Shown: piece after piece, positions 54,481 through 63,841 of the stretch | Layout: each line of letters opens with the position of its first letter | How positions within the stretch are numbered: the stretch's first letter is position 1 | Source of the DNA: Tepidimonas aquatica | GTDB taxonomy: Bacteria > Pseudomonadota > Gammaproteobacteria > Burkholderiales > Burkholderiaceae_C | Reading direction: 5' to 3' | Length of the DNA stretch: 64,000 nt | Assembly: GCF_007556585.1 (NCBI RefSeq) | Contig: NZ_VJNA01000003.1 | Location: 1 to 64,000, forward strand | Notes under the pieces: model-generated | What the model was told of the DNA's origin: nothing | The model's input: the letters and a program-made list of their open reading frames with translations, nothing else | The model's database searches: none | Position numbers and translations under genes: made by a program

Positions 54481-54510
54481 ACGCCGCCCCCGAGGGCGGC
54501 GTCGTCTTTT
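54481..54510 (+). terminator. Intrinsic terminator after bcp
   Basis: ACGCCGCCC pairs exactly with GGGCGGCGT across a 4-base loop, followed by CGTCTTTT. It lies 51 bp past the bcp stop and 17 bp before the phoH start, so phoH must have its own promoter or depend on readthrough. Confidence 0.8.
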
Positions 54511-54526
54511 CTGGCATCATCCCACC

Positions 54527-56284
54527 ATGCCGTTACCGCCCCCTCCACGCCGCAAAGGCGATCGCGTCCAAGCCGACGCCACCGTCCGCCGCAGCGCCAC
54601 CCCTGCCGCCCCCGCCCCACAGCCTGCGCCTTCGCCGACTGTGACCGCGCCCGTGCTGGCCACATCGGCCCCGGTGCCGACGGCGGGCGCAACGCCCGCC
54701 GCACGTCGCGCGCGGCGGCCCGCTGCGGCCGACGTGGCCAGCGCGCCAACCCCGGCCCGCGCCGCGGCGCCGGCACCGGCCCCCGAGGCGGCCCCGCTCG
54801 AGGCGGCCGCAACGGCGCCCGGCGGCGCGATGGCAGCGCCACCGCAGGCCACGCCGCGCGCCGCTGCAGGCCGCGCCACGCGGCGCAACGGCGGGCCGCG
54901 CAAGCTGTTCGTGCTCGACACCAACGTGCTGATGCACGACCCCAGTTGCCTATTCCGCTTCGAAGAGCACGACATCTACTTGCCGATGATCGTGCTGGAG
55001 GAGCTGGACAACAACAAAAAAGGCATGAGCGAGGTGGCACGCAACGCGCGCCAGGCCAGCCGCACGCTCGACGCGCTGGCCGCCACCGTGCGCGGCGACA
55101 TCCGCGACGGCGTGCCGCTGACGGCGCTGGGCCACCGGGAAGCCACCGGCACGTTGCTGTTTCAGACCGAGGCATTCAGCCACTCCCTGCCCGACGGCAT
55201 CGCCCAGGGCAAGGCCGACAACCACATCCTGGTGGTGGTGCAGGGGCTCAAGCAACGCCACCCCGAGCGCGACGTGGTGCTGGTGTCGAAAGACATCAAC
55301 ATGCGCATCAAGGCGCGGGCGCTGGGCCTGGCGGCGGAGGATTACGAAAACGACAAAACCATCGACGACGTCGAGCTGCTGTACACCGGCATGCTGGCGT
55401 TGCCCACGGACTTTTGGGCGCGCCAGGGCAAAAAAGTGGAAAGCTGGCAGCAAGGCGGCCACACCTTTTACCGTATCGGCGGCCCGCTGGTGCAGCAGAT
55501 GCTGTTAAACCAGTTCGTCTACCACGAGGCGCCGGGCGAGCCGCCGCTGTACGCGCGCGTGGTGGAGCTGCGCGGCAAAACCGCCGTGCTGCGCACGTTG
55601 AAGGATTACACGCACCTGAAAAACGCTGTGTGGGGCGTGACCGCGCGCAACCGCGAGCAAAACTTCGCGCTCAACCTGCTGATGGACCCGGAGATCGACT
55701 TCGTCACCTTGGCGGGCACCGCCGGCACCGGCAAAACGCTGATGGCGCTGGCCGCGGGGTTGACGCAGGTGCTGGACGAGCGCCGCTACACCGAGATCAT
55801 CATGACCCGCGCCACCGTCAGCGTGGGCGAGGACATCGGCTTTTTGCCCGGCACCGAGGAAGAAAAAATGGGGCCGTGGATGGGTGCGCTGGACGACAAC
55901 CTGGAGTTTTTGGCCAAGGGAGGACAAAACCCGGCTGGCGAGTGGGGACGCGCCGCGACGCAGGACCTCATCCGCAGCCGCGTCAAGATCAAGAGCATGA
56001 ACTTCATGCGCGGGCGCACCTTCCTGAACAAATACGTCATCATCGACGAGGCGCAAAACCTCACGCCCAAGCAGATGAAGACGCTCATCACCCGCGCGGG
56101 GCCGGGCACCAAACTCGTGTGCATGGGCAACCTGGCGCAAATCGACACTCCCTACCTGACGGAGGGATCGTCGGGGCTGACCTACGTCGTGGACCGCTTC
56201 AAAGGCTGGCCGCACGGCGGCCACGTCACGCTGGCGCGTGGCGAACGCTCGCGCCTGGCGGACTTTGCCAGCGAGGTTCTGTGA
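54527..56284 (+). CDS. PIN-PhoH family ATPase/RNase-helicase-like protein
   Basis: Fusion of a VapC-like PIN nuclease domain with a PhoH P-loop ATPase (PhoH2 type); related proteins have RNase and helicase activity. Of 585 residues, the first 122 are Pro/Ala/Arg-rich and look disordered. The PIN domain begins KLFVLDTNVLMHD (Asp131). Walker A GTAGTGKT is at 397-404 and Walker B YVIIDEAQN at about 503-511, with ATVSVGEDIGFLPGTEEEKM between. An upstream ATG at 54470 lies before the terminator and is rejected. Confidence 0.93.
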   Translation: MPLPPPPRRKGDRVQADATVRRSATPAAPAPQPAPSPTVTAPVLATSAPVPTAGATPAARRARRPAAADVASAPTPARAAAPAPAPEAAPLEAAATAPGGAMAAPPQATPRAAAGRATRRNGGPRKLFVLDTNVLMHDPSCLFRFEEHDIYLPMIVLEELDNNKKGMSEVARNARQASRTLDALAATVRGDIRDGVPLTALGHREATGTLLFQTEAFSHSLPDGIAQGKADNHILVVVQGLKQRHPERDVVLVSKDINMRIKARALGLAAEDYENDKTIDDVELLYTGMLALPTDFWARQGKKVESWQQGGHTFYRIGGPLVQQMLLNQFVYHEAPGEPPLYARVVELRGKTAVLRTLKDYTHLKNAVWGVTARNREQNFALNLLMDPEIDFVTLAGTAGTGKTLMALAAGLTQVLDERRYTEIIMTRATVSVGEDIGFLPGTEEEKMGPWMGALDDNLEFLAKGGQNPAGEWGRAATQDLIRSRVKIKSMNFMRGRTFLNKYVIIDEAQNLTPKQMKTLITRAGPGTKLVCMGNLAQIDTPYLTEGSSGLTYVVDRFKGWPHGGHVTLARGERSRLADFASEVL

Positions 56285-56368
56285 AGTCGCGCTTGGGGAC
56301 CGAAGGGCACCCTCAGGCCGATTGCGCCGCTCTTCACCGCACAACGCAGCCGCTTGTCGTGCCTACGG

Positions 56369-56641
56369 TCAATAGTGGTAGCGCCCCTGCAGGAATTCGA
56401 CCCGGTCGGCTTTGACGAGGTAGACGCAGCGGTGTTCCTGCGTGATGCGGCGCGACCAAACGTCCGCCCCAAGGTATTTCAGGGGCTCGGGCTTACCAAT
56501 GCCGTCGAAGGGCTCACGCAGTACCGCTTCGACGATGTCGAGCAAACGCTTGGCGGTGCGCCGGTCGGTCTCGACCCAGTGGCGCAGGTCCTCCAGGAAT
56601 TCAGGATGGCACACCGCAAGCCGGATGGACTCACGGCTCAA
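56369..56641 (-). CDS. yoeB: YoeB/Txe-type toxin
   Basis: Ribosome-dependent mRNA endonuclease of the RelE superfamily. The 90-residue product has LRHWVETDRRTAKRLLDIVE, EPFDGIGKPEPLKYLG, VWSRRITQEHRCVYLV and the C-terminal LQGRYHY with the catalytic His and Tyr. The likely start is a TTG at 56641 that overlaps the antitoxin end by 11 bp, giving translational coupling. A GTG at 56614 is an alternative. It converges on the phoH 3' end. Confidence 0.92.
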   Translation of the reverse strand: MSRESIRLAVCHPEFLEDLRHWVETDRRTAKRLLDIVEAVLREPFDGIGKPEPLKYLGADVWSRRITQEHRCVYLVKADRVEFLQGRYHY

Positions 56642-56912
56642 GGCCCACGTCCTTCCTGAGTTGGTTCAGCGTCGTGGGCTTCAGATGACCCAGGCGCGCC
56701 CGGTTGAGTGCCGTCAACAGGCGCTCGGCGTTTTTGGATGACCGCAGCAGGTGGGCTGTCTCCAACAGACCCTCGAGCTCATCGGCGGCAATCATCGCCA
56801 CAGCGCCGCCCGAGCGGCGGCGGACCACGATGACCTCGCGATCGTCCACCGCGCGATCCATCAGCACCTTGAGCTGTTCGCGCGCCTGGCTGTAGGTGGT
56901 TTCGATGGTCAT
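56631..56912 (-). CDS. yefM: YefM-type antitoxin (Phd/YefM family)
   Basis: Antitoxin and autorepressor that binds YoeB through its flexible C-terminus. The 93-residue product from the ATG at 56912 begins MTIETTYSQAREQLKVLMDR, and continues with VIVVRRRSGGAVAMIAADEL and LLETAHLLRSSKNAERLL, all typical of YefM. It overlaps yoeB by 11 bp and has two TGTACA operator palindromes 17 to 37 bp upstream, as in E. coli. The region is less GC-rich than its neighbours, which suggests acquisition by transfer. Confidence 0.93.
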   Translation of the reverse strand: MTIETTYSQAREQLKVLMDRAVDDREVIVVRRRSGGAVAMIAADELEGLLETAHLLRSSKNAERLLTALNRARLGHLKPTTLNQLRKDVGLEP

Positions 56913-56928
56913 AGCGGCATCCTCGTTG

Positions 56929-56949
56929 TTGTACAAGCTCATTGTACAA
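56929..56949. promoter_or_regulatory. YefM operator: paired TTGTACAA palindromes
   Basis: TTGTACAA occurs at 56929-56936 and 56942-56949. Both contain the TGTACA core that YefM recognises in E. coli, where core centres are about 12 bp apart; here they are 13 bp apart. Position directly before yefM supports conditional cooperativity-type autoregulation. Confidence 0.85.
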
Positions 56950-57049
56950 GTTATGAGAAACCACCGCTCAGCAAGACCGGTCCACCGCTTCAGCCTCCGC
57001 GCATAGATCCTTTGGCCGCCACCGTGCTGCGAGCCGTGGGGTCTTGCAC

Positions 57050-60000
57050 TCAGCCGTGCGCGTGCTCGACCTGCACCGGCACCGGCGTGCGGTCGGCGCC
57101 GGGCACCCGCTGGCGCGCCAGCAGCAGGTACACCGTGGGCACGACGAAAATGGTCAGCAACGTGCCCACGCTCATGCCGCCAACGATGACCCAGCCGATC
57201 TGCTGACGGCTCTCGGCGCCGGCCCCTGTGGCCAACGCCAGCGGGATCGCCCCCAGCACCATCGCGCCGGTGGTCATCAAAATCGGGCGCAGGCGCAGCT
57301 CCGCGGCGCGGCGGACCGCGTCCAGCAGGCCCAGCCCCTGCTGGCGCAGCTGGTTGGCAAACTCGACGATCAGGATGCCGTGCTTGGTGATCAAGCCCAC
57401 CAGCGTCACCAGCCCGATCTGGCTGAACACATTGAGCGTGCCACCGCTCCACTTCAGCGCCGCCAGCGCCCCCAGCATCGACAGCGGCACCGACAGCATG
57501 ATGACGAAGGGGTCGACGAAGCTTTCGAACTGCGCGGCCAGCACCAGGTAGATGAACAGCAGCGCCAGCACGAACACCACCGCCAACGACCCGGCCGCGG
57601 CGCGAAACTCGCGGCTGGAGCCGTTGAGGTCGGTGGCGTAGCCCTCGGGCAGCACCTCGCGCGCGATCGTGTCCATGACCTGCAGCGCCTCGCCCAACGC
57701 GAATTCCGGGCTGAGGTTGGCGGTGATCGAGGCGCTGCGCCGCTGGGCAAAGTGGTTGAGCTCGCGCGGCGCGACCACCTCCTGCACCTTGACCAGCGCG
57801 GCCAACGGCACCATCGCACTGTTGCGGCCACGCACGTACAGCCGCTCGATGTCCTGCGGCGCGCTGCGTCGCACCGCTTCGGTCTGCACGATGACGTCGT
57901 ACTGCTCACCCTCCCGCTTGTAGCGGCCCACCGTGCGCCCGCCGAGCATGGTCTCCACGGCGCGCGCCACGGCATCGACGCTGACACCCAACGCCGCCGC
58001 ACGCTCGCGGTCCACCTCCAGGCGCAGCTCGGGTTTGTTGATGCGCAGGTCGGTGTCCACCTGCAAAAAACCCGGGTACTGCGCCACGCGGCGCTGAAAC
58101 TCCGCCACCACGCGCGCCAGGTTGGCGTAGCTGTCGTTGGTGGTGATGACAAAGTTGACCGGACGCTCGCGAAACCCTTGCCCGAGTGAAGGTGGCGTGA
58201 TCGGAAACGCCGTCACGCCAGGCAGACTGGCGATTTTCGGCGCCATTTCGCGCGCCAGCTCCAGCGTGGAGCGTTGGCGCTCCTCCCACGGCTTGGCGCG
58301 GAAAAACACCGTTGCCTGCGACACCGTCGGGTTGCCGACGAGAGCAAAGATGCGATCGAACTCGGGGTACTGCTGGCCGATGCGCTCGATGGCCGCGGCG
58401 TAACGCGAGGTGTAGGCGGCGGTGGAGCCGTCGGGCGCGTTGACGATGTTGAGGATGACGCCGCGGTCTTCCAGCGGCGCCAGTTCCTGTTTGGTGGTCG
58501 TCAACAGCCACACGCTGGCCGCCGCGCACGCCACCATCAGCAGCACGACGGCCCAACGCGCGCGCAGCGCCCATCCCAGTGCCCACCCGTAGCCGCGGGT
58601 GACCGCGGCCAAGCCCCGCTCCATCGTGCGGTCGAACCACGAGGGCTTGGCCTGATGCCGCAGCAGCCGCGCGCACATCATCGGTGACAGCGTCAACGCC
58701 ACAAAGCCCGACACCAGCACCGCCCCGGCCAGCGCCAGCGCGAATTCGGCAAACAGCCGCCCGGTGCGTCCGGGCGTGAACGCCAGCGGCGCGTACACCG
58801 CCGCCAGCGTCAGCGTCATGGCCACCACCGCGAAGGCGATTTCGCGCGAACCTCTGATCGCTGCGGCCAGCGGCGTCATGCCCTCCTCGATGTGGCGGTG
58901 GATGTTTTCCAGCACCACGATGGCGTCGTCGACCACGAGGCCGATGGCCAGCACCAACGCCAGCAGCGTCAGGGTGTTGATCGTGAACCCGAACAACGCC
59001 ATCAGCGCAAAAGCGCCCACGAGGCTGACGGGGATGGTCACCAGCGGGATGATGGAGGCGCGAGCGGTGCGCAAAAACAGCACGATGACCAGCGTGACCA
59101 GCACCACCGCTTCGAGGATGGTCTGGTACACCGCTTTGATCGAGCGATCGATGAACACCGAGTTGTCGTTGGCCACCTGCACCTCGATGCCGGGGGGCAG
59201 GTCGGCCTGCACCTTGGCCAGCAGCGCGCGCACGCTGGCCGACAGCTCCAGCGGGTTGGCCGTGGCCTGCCGGATCACGCCCAGCGAGACCGTGTCGCGG
59301 CCGTTGAGGCGCACCGAGGTGCGCTCGTCCGCCGCGCCCTGCTCGACACGGGCCACGTCGCGCAGCCGCACCGGCAGGCCACTGGCCGCGGTGCGGATGA
59401 CCACCTCCTCGAACTGCTGCGGGGTTCGAAGGTCGGTGGCCGCGGTGACGTTGAACTCGCGCTGCAAGCTCTCGACCCGGCCGGCCGGCACCTCCAGGTT
59501 GGCGCGGCGCAGCGCGTCTTCGACGTCCTGCACGGTCAGGCCGTAGGCGGCCAGCCGGTCGGGGTCCAGCCACACCCGCATGGCAAAACGCCGCTCGCCA
59601 TAGATGCGCACCTCGGCCACACCGGTGGCCGTTTGCAGCACCGGCTTGGCGATGCGGTTGGCCAAGTCGGTCAGTTGCAGCGGCGAGTAGCGCTCGGAGC
59701 TCAGCGCGATCCAGATGACGGGGAAGGCGTCGGCTTCGACCTTGGCCACCACCGGCTCGTCGACCGTCTGCGGCAGGCGTCCGCGCACGCGCGCGACCTT
59801 GTCGCGCACCTCGGCTGCGGCGGCGTCGGGGTCGCGCTCGAGCCGGAAACGCACCGAGATCTGGCTTTGCTCGGGCCGGCTGATCGAGGTGATGACGTCC
59901 ACCCCTTCGATGCCGGCCAGCGAATCCTCCAGCACTTTGGTGACGGTGGATTCGATGACCTCGCTGGACGCGCCGGCCAACCGGGTGGTGACGGTGACCA

Positions 60001-60130
60001 CCGGCTCGTCGATCTTGGGGTACTCACGCACCGAGAGCTGCTGGAACGACACCCAGCCCACCAACACGATGAGCAGCGACAGCACGGTGGCAAACACCGG
60101 GCGGCGGATGGCGATTTCGGGCAATGGCAT
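57050..60130 (-). CDS. RND-family multidrug efflux permease (inner membrane)
   Basis: Proton-driven transporter of the AcrB/MexB/MdtB type. The 1026-residue product has twelve predicted membrane segments, two large periplasmic loops, the TM4 aspartates in AIGLVVDDAIVVLENIHRHI near residue 405, and TLLALVLAIG upstream. The C-terminal half mirrors the N-terminal half (GLVTLVGLITKHGILIVEFA). It starts MPLPEIAIRRPVFATVLSLL. It follows the adaptor by 27 bp. Subgroup resembles export systems for drugs or organic molecules rather than metals. No outer-membrane factor is present in the window. Confidence 0.94.
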   Translation of the reverse strand: MPLPEIAIRRPVFATVLSLLIVLVGWVSFQQLSVREYPKIDEPVVTVTTRLAGASSEVIESTVTKVLEDSLAGIEGVDVITSISRPEQSQISVRFRLERDPDAAAAEVRDKVARVRGRLPQTVDEPVVAKVEADAFPVIWIALSSERYSPLQLTDLANRIAKPVLQTATGVAEVRIYGERRFAMRVWLDPDRLAAYGLTVQDVEDALRRANLEVPAGRVESLQREFNVTAATDLRTPQQFEEVVIRTAASGLPVRLRDVARVEQGAADERTSVRLNGRDTVSLGVIRQATANPLELSASVRALLAKVQADLPPGIEVQVANDNSVFIDRSIKAVYQTILEAVVLVTLVIVLFLRTARASIIPLVTIPVSLVGAFALMALFGFTINTLTLLALVLAIGLVVDDAIVVLENIHRHIEEGMTPLAAAIRGSREIAFAVVAMTLTLAAVYAPLAFTPGRTGRLFAEFALALAGAVLVSGFVALTLSPMMCARLLRHQAKPSWFDRTMERGLAAVTRGYGWALGWALRARWAVVLLMVACAAASVWLLTTTKQELAPLEDRGVILNIVNAPDGSTAAYTSRYAAAIERIGQQYPEFDRIFALVGNPTVSQATVFFRAKPWEERQRSTLELAREMAPKIASLPGVTAFPITPPSLGQGFRERPVNFVITTNDSYANLARVVAEFQRRVAQYPGFLQVDTDLRINKPELRLEVDRERAAALGVSVDAVARAVETMLGGRTVGRYKREGEQYDVIVQTEAVRRSAPQDIERLYVRGRNSAMVPLAALVKVQEVVAPRELNHFAQRRSASITANLSPEFALGEALQVMDTIAREVLPEGYATDLNGSSREFRAAAGSLAVVFVLALLFIYLVLAAQFESFVDPFVIMLSVPLSMLGALAALKWSGGTLNVFSQIGLVTLVGLITKHGILIVEFANQLRQQGLGLLDAVRRAAELRLRPILMTTGAMVLGAIPLALATGAGAESRQQIGWVIVGGMSVGTLLTIFVVPTVYLLLARQRVPGADRTPVPVQVEHAHG

Positions 60131-60157
60131 GGCCGGCCTCTGCGCGCTTGTCGGAAC

Positions 60158-61405
60158 TCAGCCGCCTTGGCCGGCCTGGGACGCACGGTCCGCCCCCGCG
60201 GGCGGGTGCTGTCCCAAAGCGGCGGGGCCTACGGGGCCGCTGGCCGGGCCGCCCTGCCCGGCTTGCACGATGCGCACCGGCGTGCCGTCGCGCTGCAGGC
60301 GCTGTTGCCCCGCCACGACCACGGTGTCGCCTTCACGCAAGCCCTGCACGATGTGCACTTGGCCACCCCGGCGTGCGCCCGGCTGCACCGCCACGCGCTC
60401 GACCTCGGGCGGCTGCTCGCCCTGCGCCTGCCGCACACGCCAGACCCAGAACTGCTGGCCCTGCGGCTGGATGGCTTCCTCGGGCACCCACAGGGCAGCC
60501 GGTTCACGGCCCAGCACCAGCGCCACGCGCACGAACATGCCAGGCTGCAACCCGTGGCGGGCGTCTTGCAGCGCGGCGCGCACGATGAGGGCGCGGCCGT
60601 CAGCGTCCAGCGCCGGGTCGATGGCCTGCACCTTGGCCTCCCACACCGTTTGCGGGCGCGCGTCCGCCGTCAGGCGCAACGTCTGTCCCACCGCCACGCG
60701 CGGCTGCAGCCGCTCCGGCAAGCGGAAATCCACCACCAACTGCGACGTGTCTTCCACGTGCACGAGCTCGGCGCCATCCTTGACGTACTCGCCGACGTGC
60801 ACCTGGCGGATGCCTGCCACGCCGTCGAACGGAGCCACGATGCGCATGCGTGCCAGCCGTGCCTGCGCCAGCTCGACTTGCGCCTGAGCCACCTGCACGG
60901 CGGCGCGGCTTTCGTCGAGCACGCGCTGCGCCACAAAGCCTTGCGCCACCAGCTCCTCGTTGCGACGCAGGTTGGCTTGCTGCACCGCCAACTGAGCCTG
61001 GGCCTGGGCCAGCTCGGCTTTTTGCAGGGTGTCGTCGAGTTGGAACAACAACTGCCCTTTGCGTACCGGCGCGCCATCGGCAAACCCGATGGCGACGATG
61101 CGGCCCGCCACCTCGGGCCGCACCACGACGCGCTGGCGCGCCACCAGCGTGCCAACGGCCTGCGCTTGGTCCACCAGTGGCGCGACCTGCACCGACGCCA
61201 CTTCGACCGCCGGCGGCCCGCCGCGCCCCGGCCCCGCGGGGCCGCCCACGCCGGGTCCGGGCGCGCGCGCCGTGGGGGCCGACGCGGGCGCCGCGGCCGC
61301 CGGCGGTTGCGCGGGCGTGGCGGGGCGGCGCTGCCACCACCAAGCGGCGGCAGCCAGCGCGATCAAGGCCAACACGGCCAACGGCATCACGGCGCGACGG
61401 GGCAT
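60158..61405 (-). CDS. RND efflux adaptor (membrane fusion protein)
   Basis: Periplasmic adaptor that joins the RND permease to an outer-membrane channel. The 415-residue product from the ATG at 61405, with AGGAG five bases upstream, has one N-terminal membrane anchor (about residues 7-23), a Pro/Ala/Gly-rich spacer to about 65, then VVVRPEVAGRIVAIGFADG, the hairpin with LAQAQAQLAVQQANLRRNEE, RIVAPFDGVAGIRQVHVGEY and a beta-barrel domain. A GTG at 61411 is unlikely because it overlaps the ribosome binding site. Confidence 0.92.
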   Translation of the reverse strand: MPRRAVMPLAVLALIALAAAAWWWQRRPATPAQPPAAAAPASAPTARAPGPGVGGPAGPGRGGPPAVEVASVQVAPLVDQAQAVGTLVARQRVVVRPEVAGRIVAIGFADGAPVRKGQLLFQLDDTLQKAELAQAQAQLAVQQANLRRNEELVAQGFVAQRVLDESRAAVQVAQAQVELAQARLARMRIVAPFDGVAGIRQVHVGEYVKDGAELVHVEDTSQLVVDFRLPERLQPRVAVGQTLRLTADARPQTVWEAKVQAIDPALDADGRALIVRAALQDARHGLQPGMFVRVALVLGREPAALWVPEEAIQPQGQQFWVWRVRQAQGEQPPEVERVAVQPGARRGGQVHIVQGLREGDTVVVAGQQRLQRDGTPVRIVQAGQGGPASGPVGPAALGQHPPAGADRASQAGQGG

Positions 61406-61471
61406 CGGCACTCCTGCAAATGTGGGCCACTTGGGCAGGCGGCCACTGTAACCGAGACGCGTTGCTGGCGT

Positions 61472-61486
61472 GTTAACGGCGGTAAC
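61472..61486. promoter_or_regulatory. Small imperfect palindrome upstream of efflux adaptor
   Basis: GTTAACGGCGGTAAC has matching outer arms GTTA/TAAC and inner CG/CG with one mismatched pair, in the 111-bp gap before the adaptor gene. It could be a repressor site for the efflux operon, but no regulator is adjacent. Confidence 0.4.
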
Positions 61487-61516
61487 GTAACCCCACGGTG
61501 GGCCGCCCGCGCGCGT

Positions 61517-61954
61517 TCAGGTGCTGGGCACGCCGCGGTTGGCCAGGGCGTCGGCGCGTTCGTTGCCGGGGTCGCCGCTGTGGCCACGCACCCAGTGCCA
61601 GTGGATGTCGTGCCCGCGGCCGTGCACCAGCTCGTCCAGGCGCTGCCACAGGTCGGCGTTTTTGACCGGCTGACGGTCGGCGGTGCGCCAGCCACGCGCT
61701 TTCCAGCCGGGCAGCCACTCGGTGATGCCCTTGCGCACGTACTCGCTGTCCAGGTACAGGTGCACGCGGCACGGGCGCTTGAGCGCAGCCAGCGCCTCGA
61801 TGACCGCGGTCAGCTCCATGCGGTTGTTGGTGGTGCGGGCTTCGCCGCCCCACAGTTCTTTTTCGGCCTGGCCAGCGCGCAGCAGCGCACCCCAGCCGCC
61901 CGGGCCGGGGTTGCCTTTGCAGGCTCCGTCGGTGTAGATGATGACGTCGGTCAT
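61517..61954 (-). CDS. rnhA: Ribonuclease HI
   Basis: Cleaves RNA in RNA-DNA hybrids. The 145-residue product from the ATG at 61954 shows the four catalytic acids in [43 protein letters not shown] and [18 protein letters not shown]. It is slightly shorter than E. coli (155) at the C-terminus. The start overlaps the methyltransferase stop by 4 bp (ATGA), a conserved pairing. Confidence 0.96.
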   Translation of the reverse strand: MTDVIIYTDGACKGNPGPGGWGALLRAGQAEKELWGGEARTTNNRMELTAVIEALAALKRPCRVHLYLDSEYVRKGITEWLPGWKARGWRTADRQPVKNADLWQRLDELVHGRGHDIHWHWVRGHSGDPGNERADALANRGVPST

Positions 61955-62790
61955 GGGGGGGTGGGTTGTCCGTCGCGTCGTGCCACCACGGCCGGCGCGG
62001 CCGCGGCCCGCGTCGGACGCCAAGCCGGCCCCAGCAGCCGCATGCCACGCACGCGTTTGACGGCCACGATGAAATACACCGCGCCCAGCGGTGGCCACAG
62101 CAACGCGCCACAGCGGTCCATCCAGGCCCAGCGCCGCAGCCAGTGCTCGCTGCGCACGGCCGGGCGGTAGCAGCCGCGTTCGACGCGCTCGGCCTCCAGG
62201 CTGAGCAGGCGCAACCAGTCCAGCAATCGGCCCAGCCCGATGAACGCCCCGGCCTCCGGCAGGTAAGGGCGTGCCCAGCGCGAACCCGCCCAGCCGGCGC
62301 GGGCCCACAGGTGCGCGCGCGCCTGGCGCAGCCCCCACAGGCTCAGCGGGTTGAGGCCGCTGATGACAACGCGGCCGTTGGGCACCAGCACGCGCTCGAC
62401 CTCGCGCAGCACCGCATGGGGGTCGGCGCTGAGCTCCAGCGTGTGGGGCAACACCACCAGGTCCAGGCTGTCGGCCGCAAACGGCAGTGCCGCCGCGTGT
62501 GCCACCAGGTCGATCGGGCGCTGCGGCGGCTGGACCACGACGAGGTCAGGCGGCGCCTCCTCCGGCGCAGCCAGCCAGCGGTGGGGCATCCGGTTGGCGG
62601 CCAGCGCGTCGAGTTGCGGCATGCCCAGCTGCAACGCATGGTAGCCAAACGCATCGGCCACCGCATCGGCGAAGTGACGCGCTTCCCATGCCAGCAGGTA
62701 GCGCCCCGGCGGGGTGCAAAACCAAGCCGCCAAGGCCTGCCCCGCGCCGTGCTCGGGGGCCGCTGGGGCACGGGGGCGATCCGCGCTCAC
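61951..62790 (-). CDS. Class I SAM-dependent methyltransferase (upstream of rnhA)
   Basis: Methyltransferase-fold protein of 279 residues. The Methyltransf_11-like core includes [20 protein letters not shown] near residue 103 and [20 protein letters not shown] near 134; the glycine-rich SAM loop (ALQLGMPQ) is weaker than usual. The C-terminus is Arg/Ala/Pro-rich. Position just before rnhA matches the YafS-rnhA arrangement of proteobacteria. Substrate unknown. It lies 15 bp after the NYN-like gene. Confidence 0.85.
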   Translation of the reverse strand: MSADRPRAPAAPEHGAGQALAAWFCTPPGRYLLAWEARHFADAVADAFGYHALQLGMPQLDALAANRMPHRWLAAPEEAPPDLVVVQPPQRPIDLVAHAAALPFAADSLDLVVLPHTLELSADPHAVLREVERVLVPNGRVVISGLNPLSLWGLRQARAHLWARAGWAGSRWARPYLPEAGAFIGLGRLLDWLRLLSLEAERVERGCYRPAVRSEHWLRRWAWMDRCGALLWPPLGAVYFIVAVKRVRGMRLLGPAWRPTRAAAAPAVVARRDGQPTPP

Positions 62791-62805
62791 GGCAGGGTAC
62801 GCGGT

Positions 62806-63720
62806 TCAGTCTTGCGCCACGGGCAGCGCTTCGGGCGCCGGCGCCTCGGCCGACGCGGCGTCCTCGCCCAGCACGATGTGGCGTACCATCTCGCGCATCA
62901 GGCGCTTTTCGGCAAAGCTGAGGTTGCGTCCCAGCTCGCGGCGCACCTGCATCAGGATGCTGCGGTCGGCCTCGGCAGGCACGCCTTGCTGCACGCGCAT
63001 CGCCGCCGTCAGGTCGATGCGCTCGTCGTCGGTCTGCGCCGACCACCATTGGTCGATGATGCGGGCCACTTCGGCGCGCCAATGTTCGTCTGGCTGGTCG
63101 GCCTCACGCCCCGCGTCGGTGGACTCGGCGCCGGCCGGCTGCGTCAGCGCGTCCCACGCCGCCGGCGACAACGCCACGCGCCGGTCGGCCTGCAGCAGCA
63201 GGCGCGCCCAACTCGGGTCGTCGGCGCTGAGGCGGGCAAAGTCGTGCACGCTGTCATCAGCCACCAGCACCACGCGCGCGCCGCGCCATTGGGCCTCGTC
63301 GATGTAGGGGATGAGGCGTTCGTCGTCGCTGGCCACGATCAACGTCACGCCAGGCTGGTGGCGGGCCAGCTGCGCCAGTTCGCCGCCCAGCGCACGCACC
63401 AGGCTCAGGCCGCCGTCGCTGGCGTGCGCCGGGACGGTGCGGATGACGACGTCGTCGTGCAACTCGGTGCAGGCCTGGTCGGTGAACAGCACGGTGCGCA
63501 GCAGGCCCCCTTCGGCGCCGCCGGCGCGCGCCAGTTGCGCCATGACACCGTGCAGTGCTCCACGTTGCAGCGTACGCACGGGCGCGCTGACCGTTTGACT
63601 GGCCAGCCATATCAGGTAGCGTTCATCGACCAAGGCGATGGCGGGGCCTGTCGACACGGAGGGAGAGGAGGTACGGCGATGCGGGGTCCGCACGCTGGCG
63701 GGGTAGCGAGGCTTGATCAT
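62806..63720 (-). CDS. NYN-domain-like protein
   Basis: The 304-residue protein from the ATG at 63720 has an alpha/beta core reading GPAIALVDERYLIWLASQ near residue 28, VTLIVASDDERLIPYIDEAQ near 127, and GARVVLVADDSVHDFARLS, the order of the PIN-like NYN/LabA nuclease fold. The final 90 residues are helical and acidic. A longer TTG start at 63735 is less likely. The Asp of DGGNL-type motifs appears as VDERYL, so catalysis is uncertain. It precedes the methyltransferase-rnhA pair, where other proteobacteria often carry gloB or mltD. Confidence 0.6.
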   Translation of the reverse strand: MIKPRYPASVRTPHRRTSSPSVSTGPAIALVDERYLIWLASQTVSAPVRTLQRGALHGVMAQLARAGGAEGGLLRTVLFTDQACTELHDDVVIRTVPAHASDGGLSLVRALGGELAQLARHQPGVTLIVASDDERLIPYIDEAQWRGARVVLVADDSVHDFARLSADDPSWARLLLQADRRVALSPAAWDALTQPAGAESTDAGREADQPDEHWRAEVARIIDQWWSAQTDDERIDLTAAMRVQQGVPAEADRSILMQVRRELGRNLSFAEKRLMREMVRHIVLGEDAASAEAPAPEALPVAQD

Positions 63721-63841
63721 CGAGTAAAAGGACAAAGGCCATGGCAGGGCACTGCGACTAAAGACACACCCCGCCCGGCCCTGCGGTTAGACGGCTGGGG
63801 CGCCAAGCCCACATTGTGCCGCAAGCCGCGCCGCGGCGCCG

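Noticed and set aside
58892-62170. Open frame of 1092 codons on the + strand
   Set aside because: Antisense to the RND permease, adaptor and rnhA. Composition is typical of a shadow frame.
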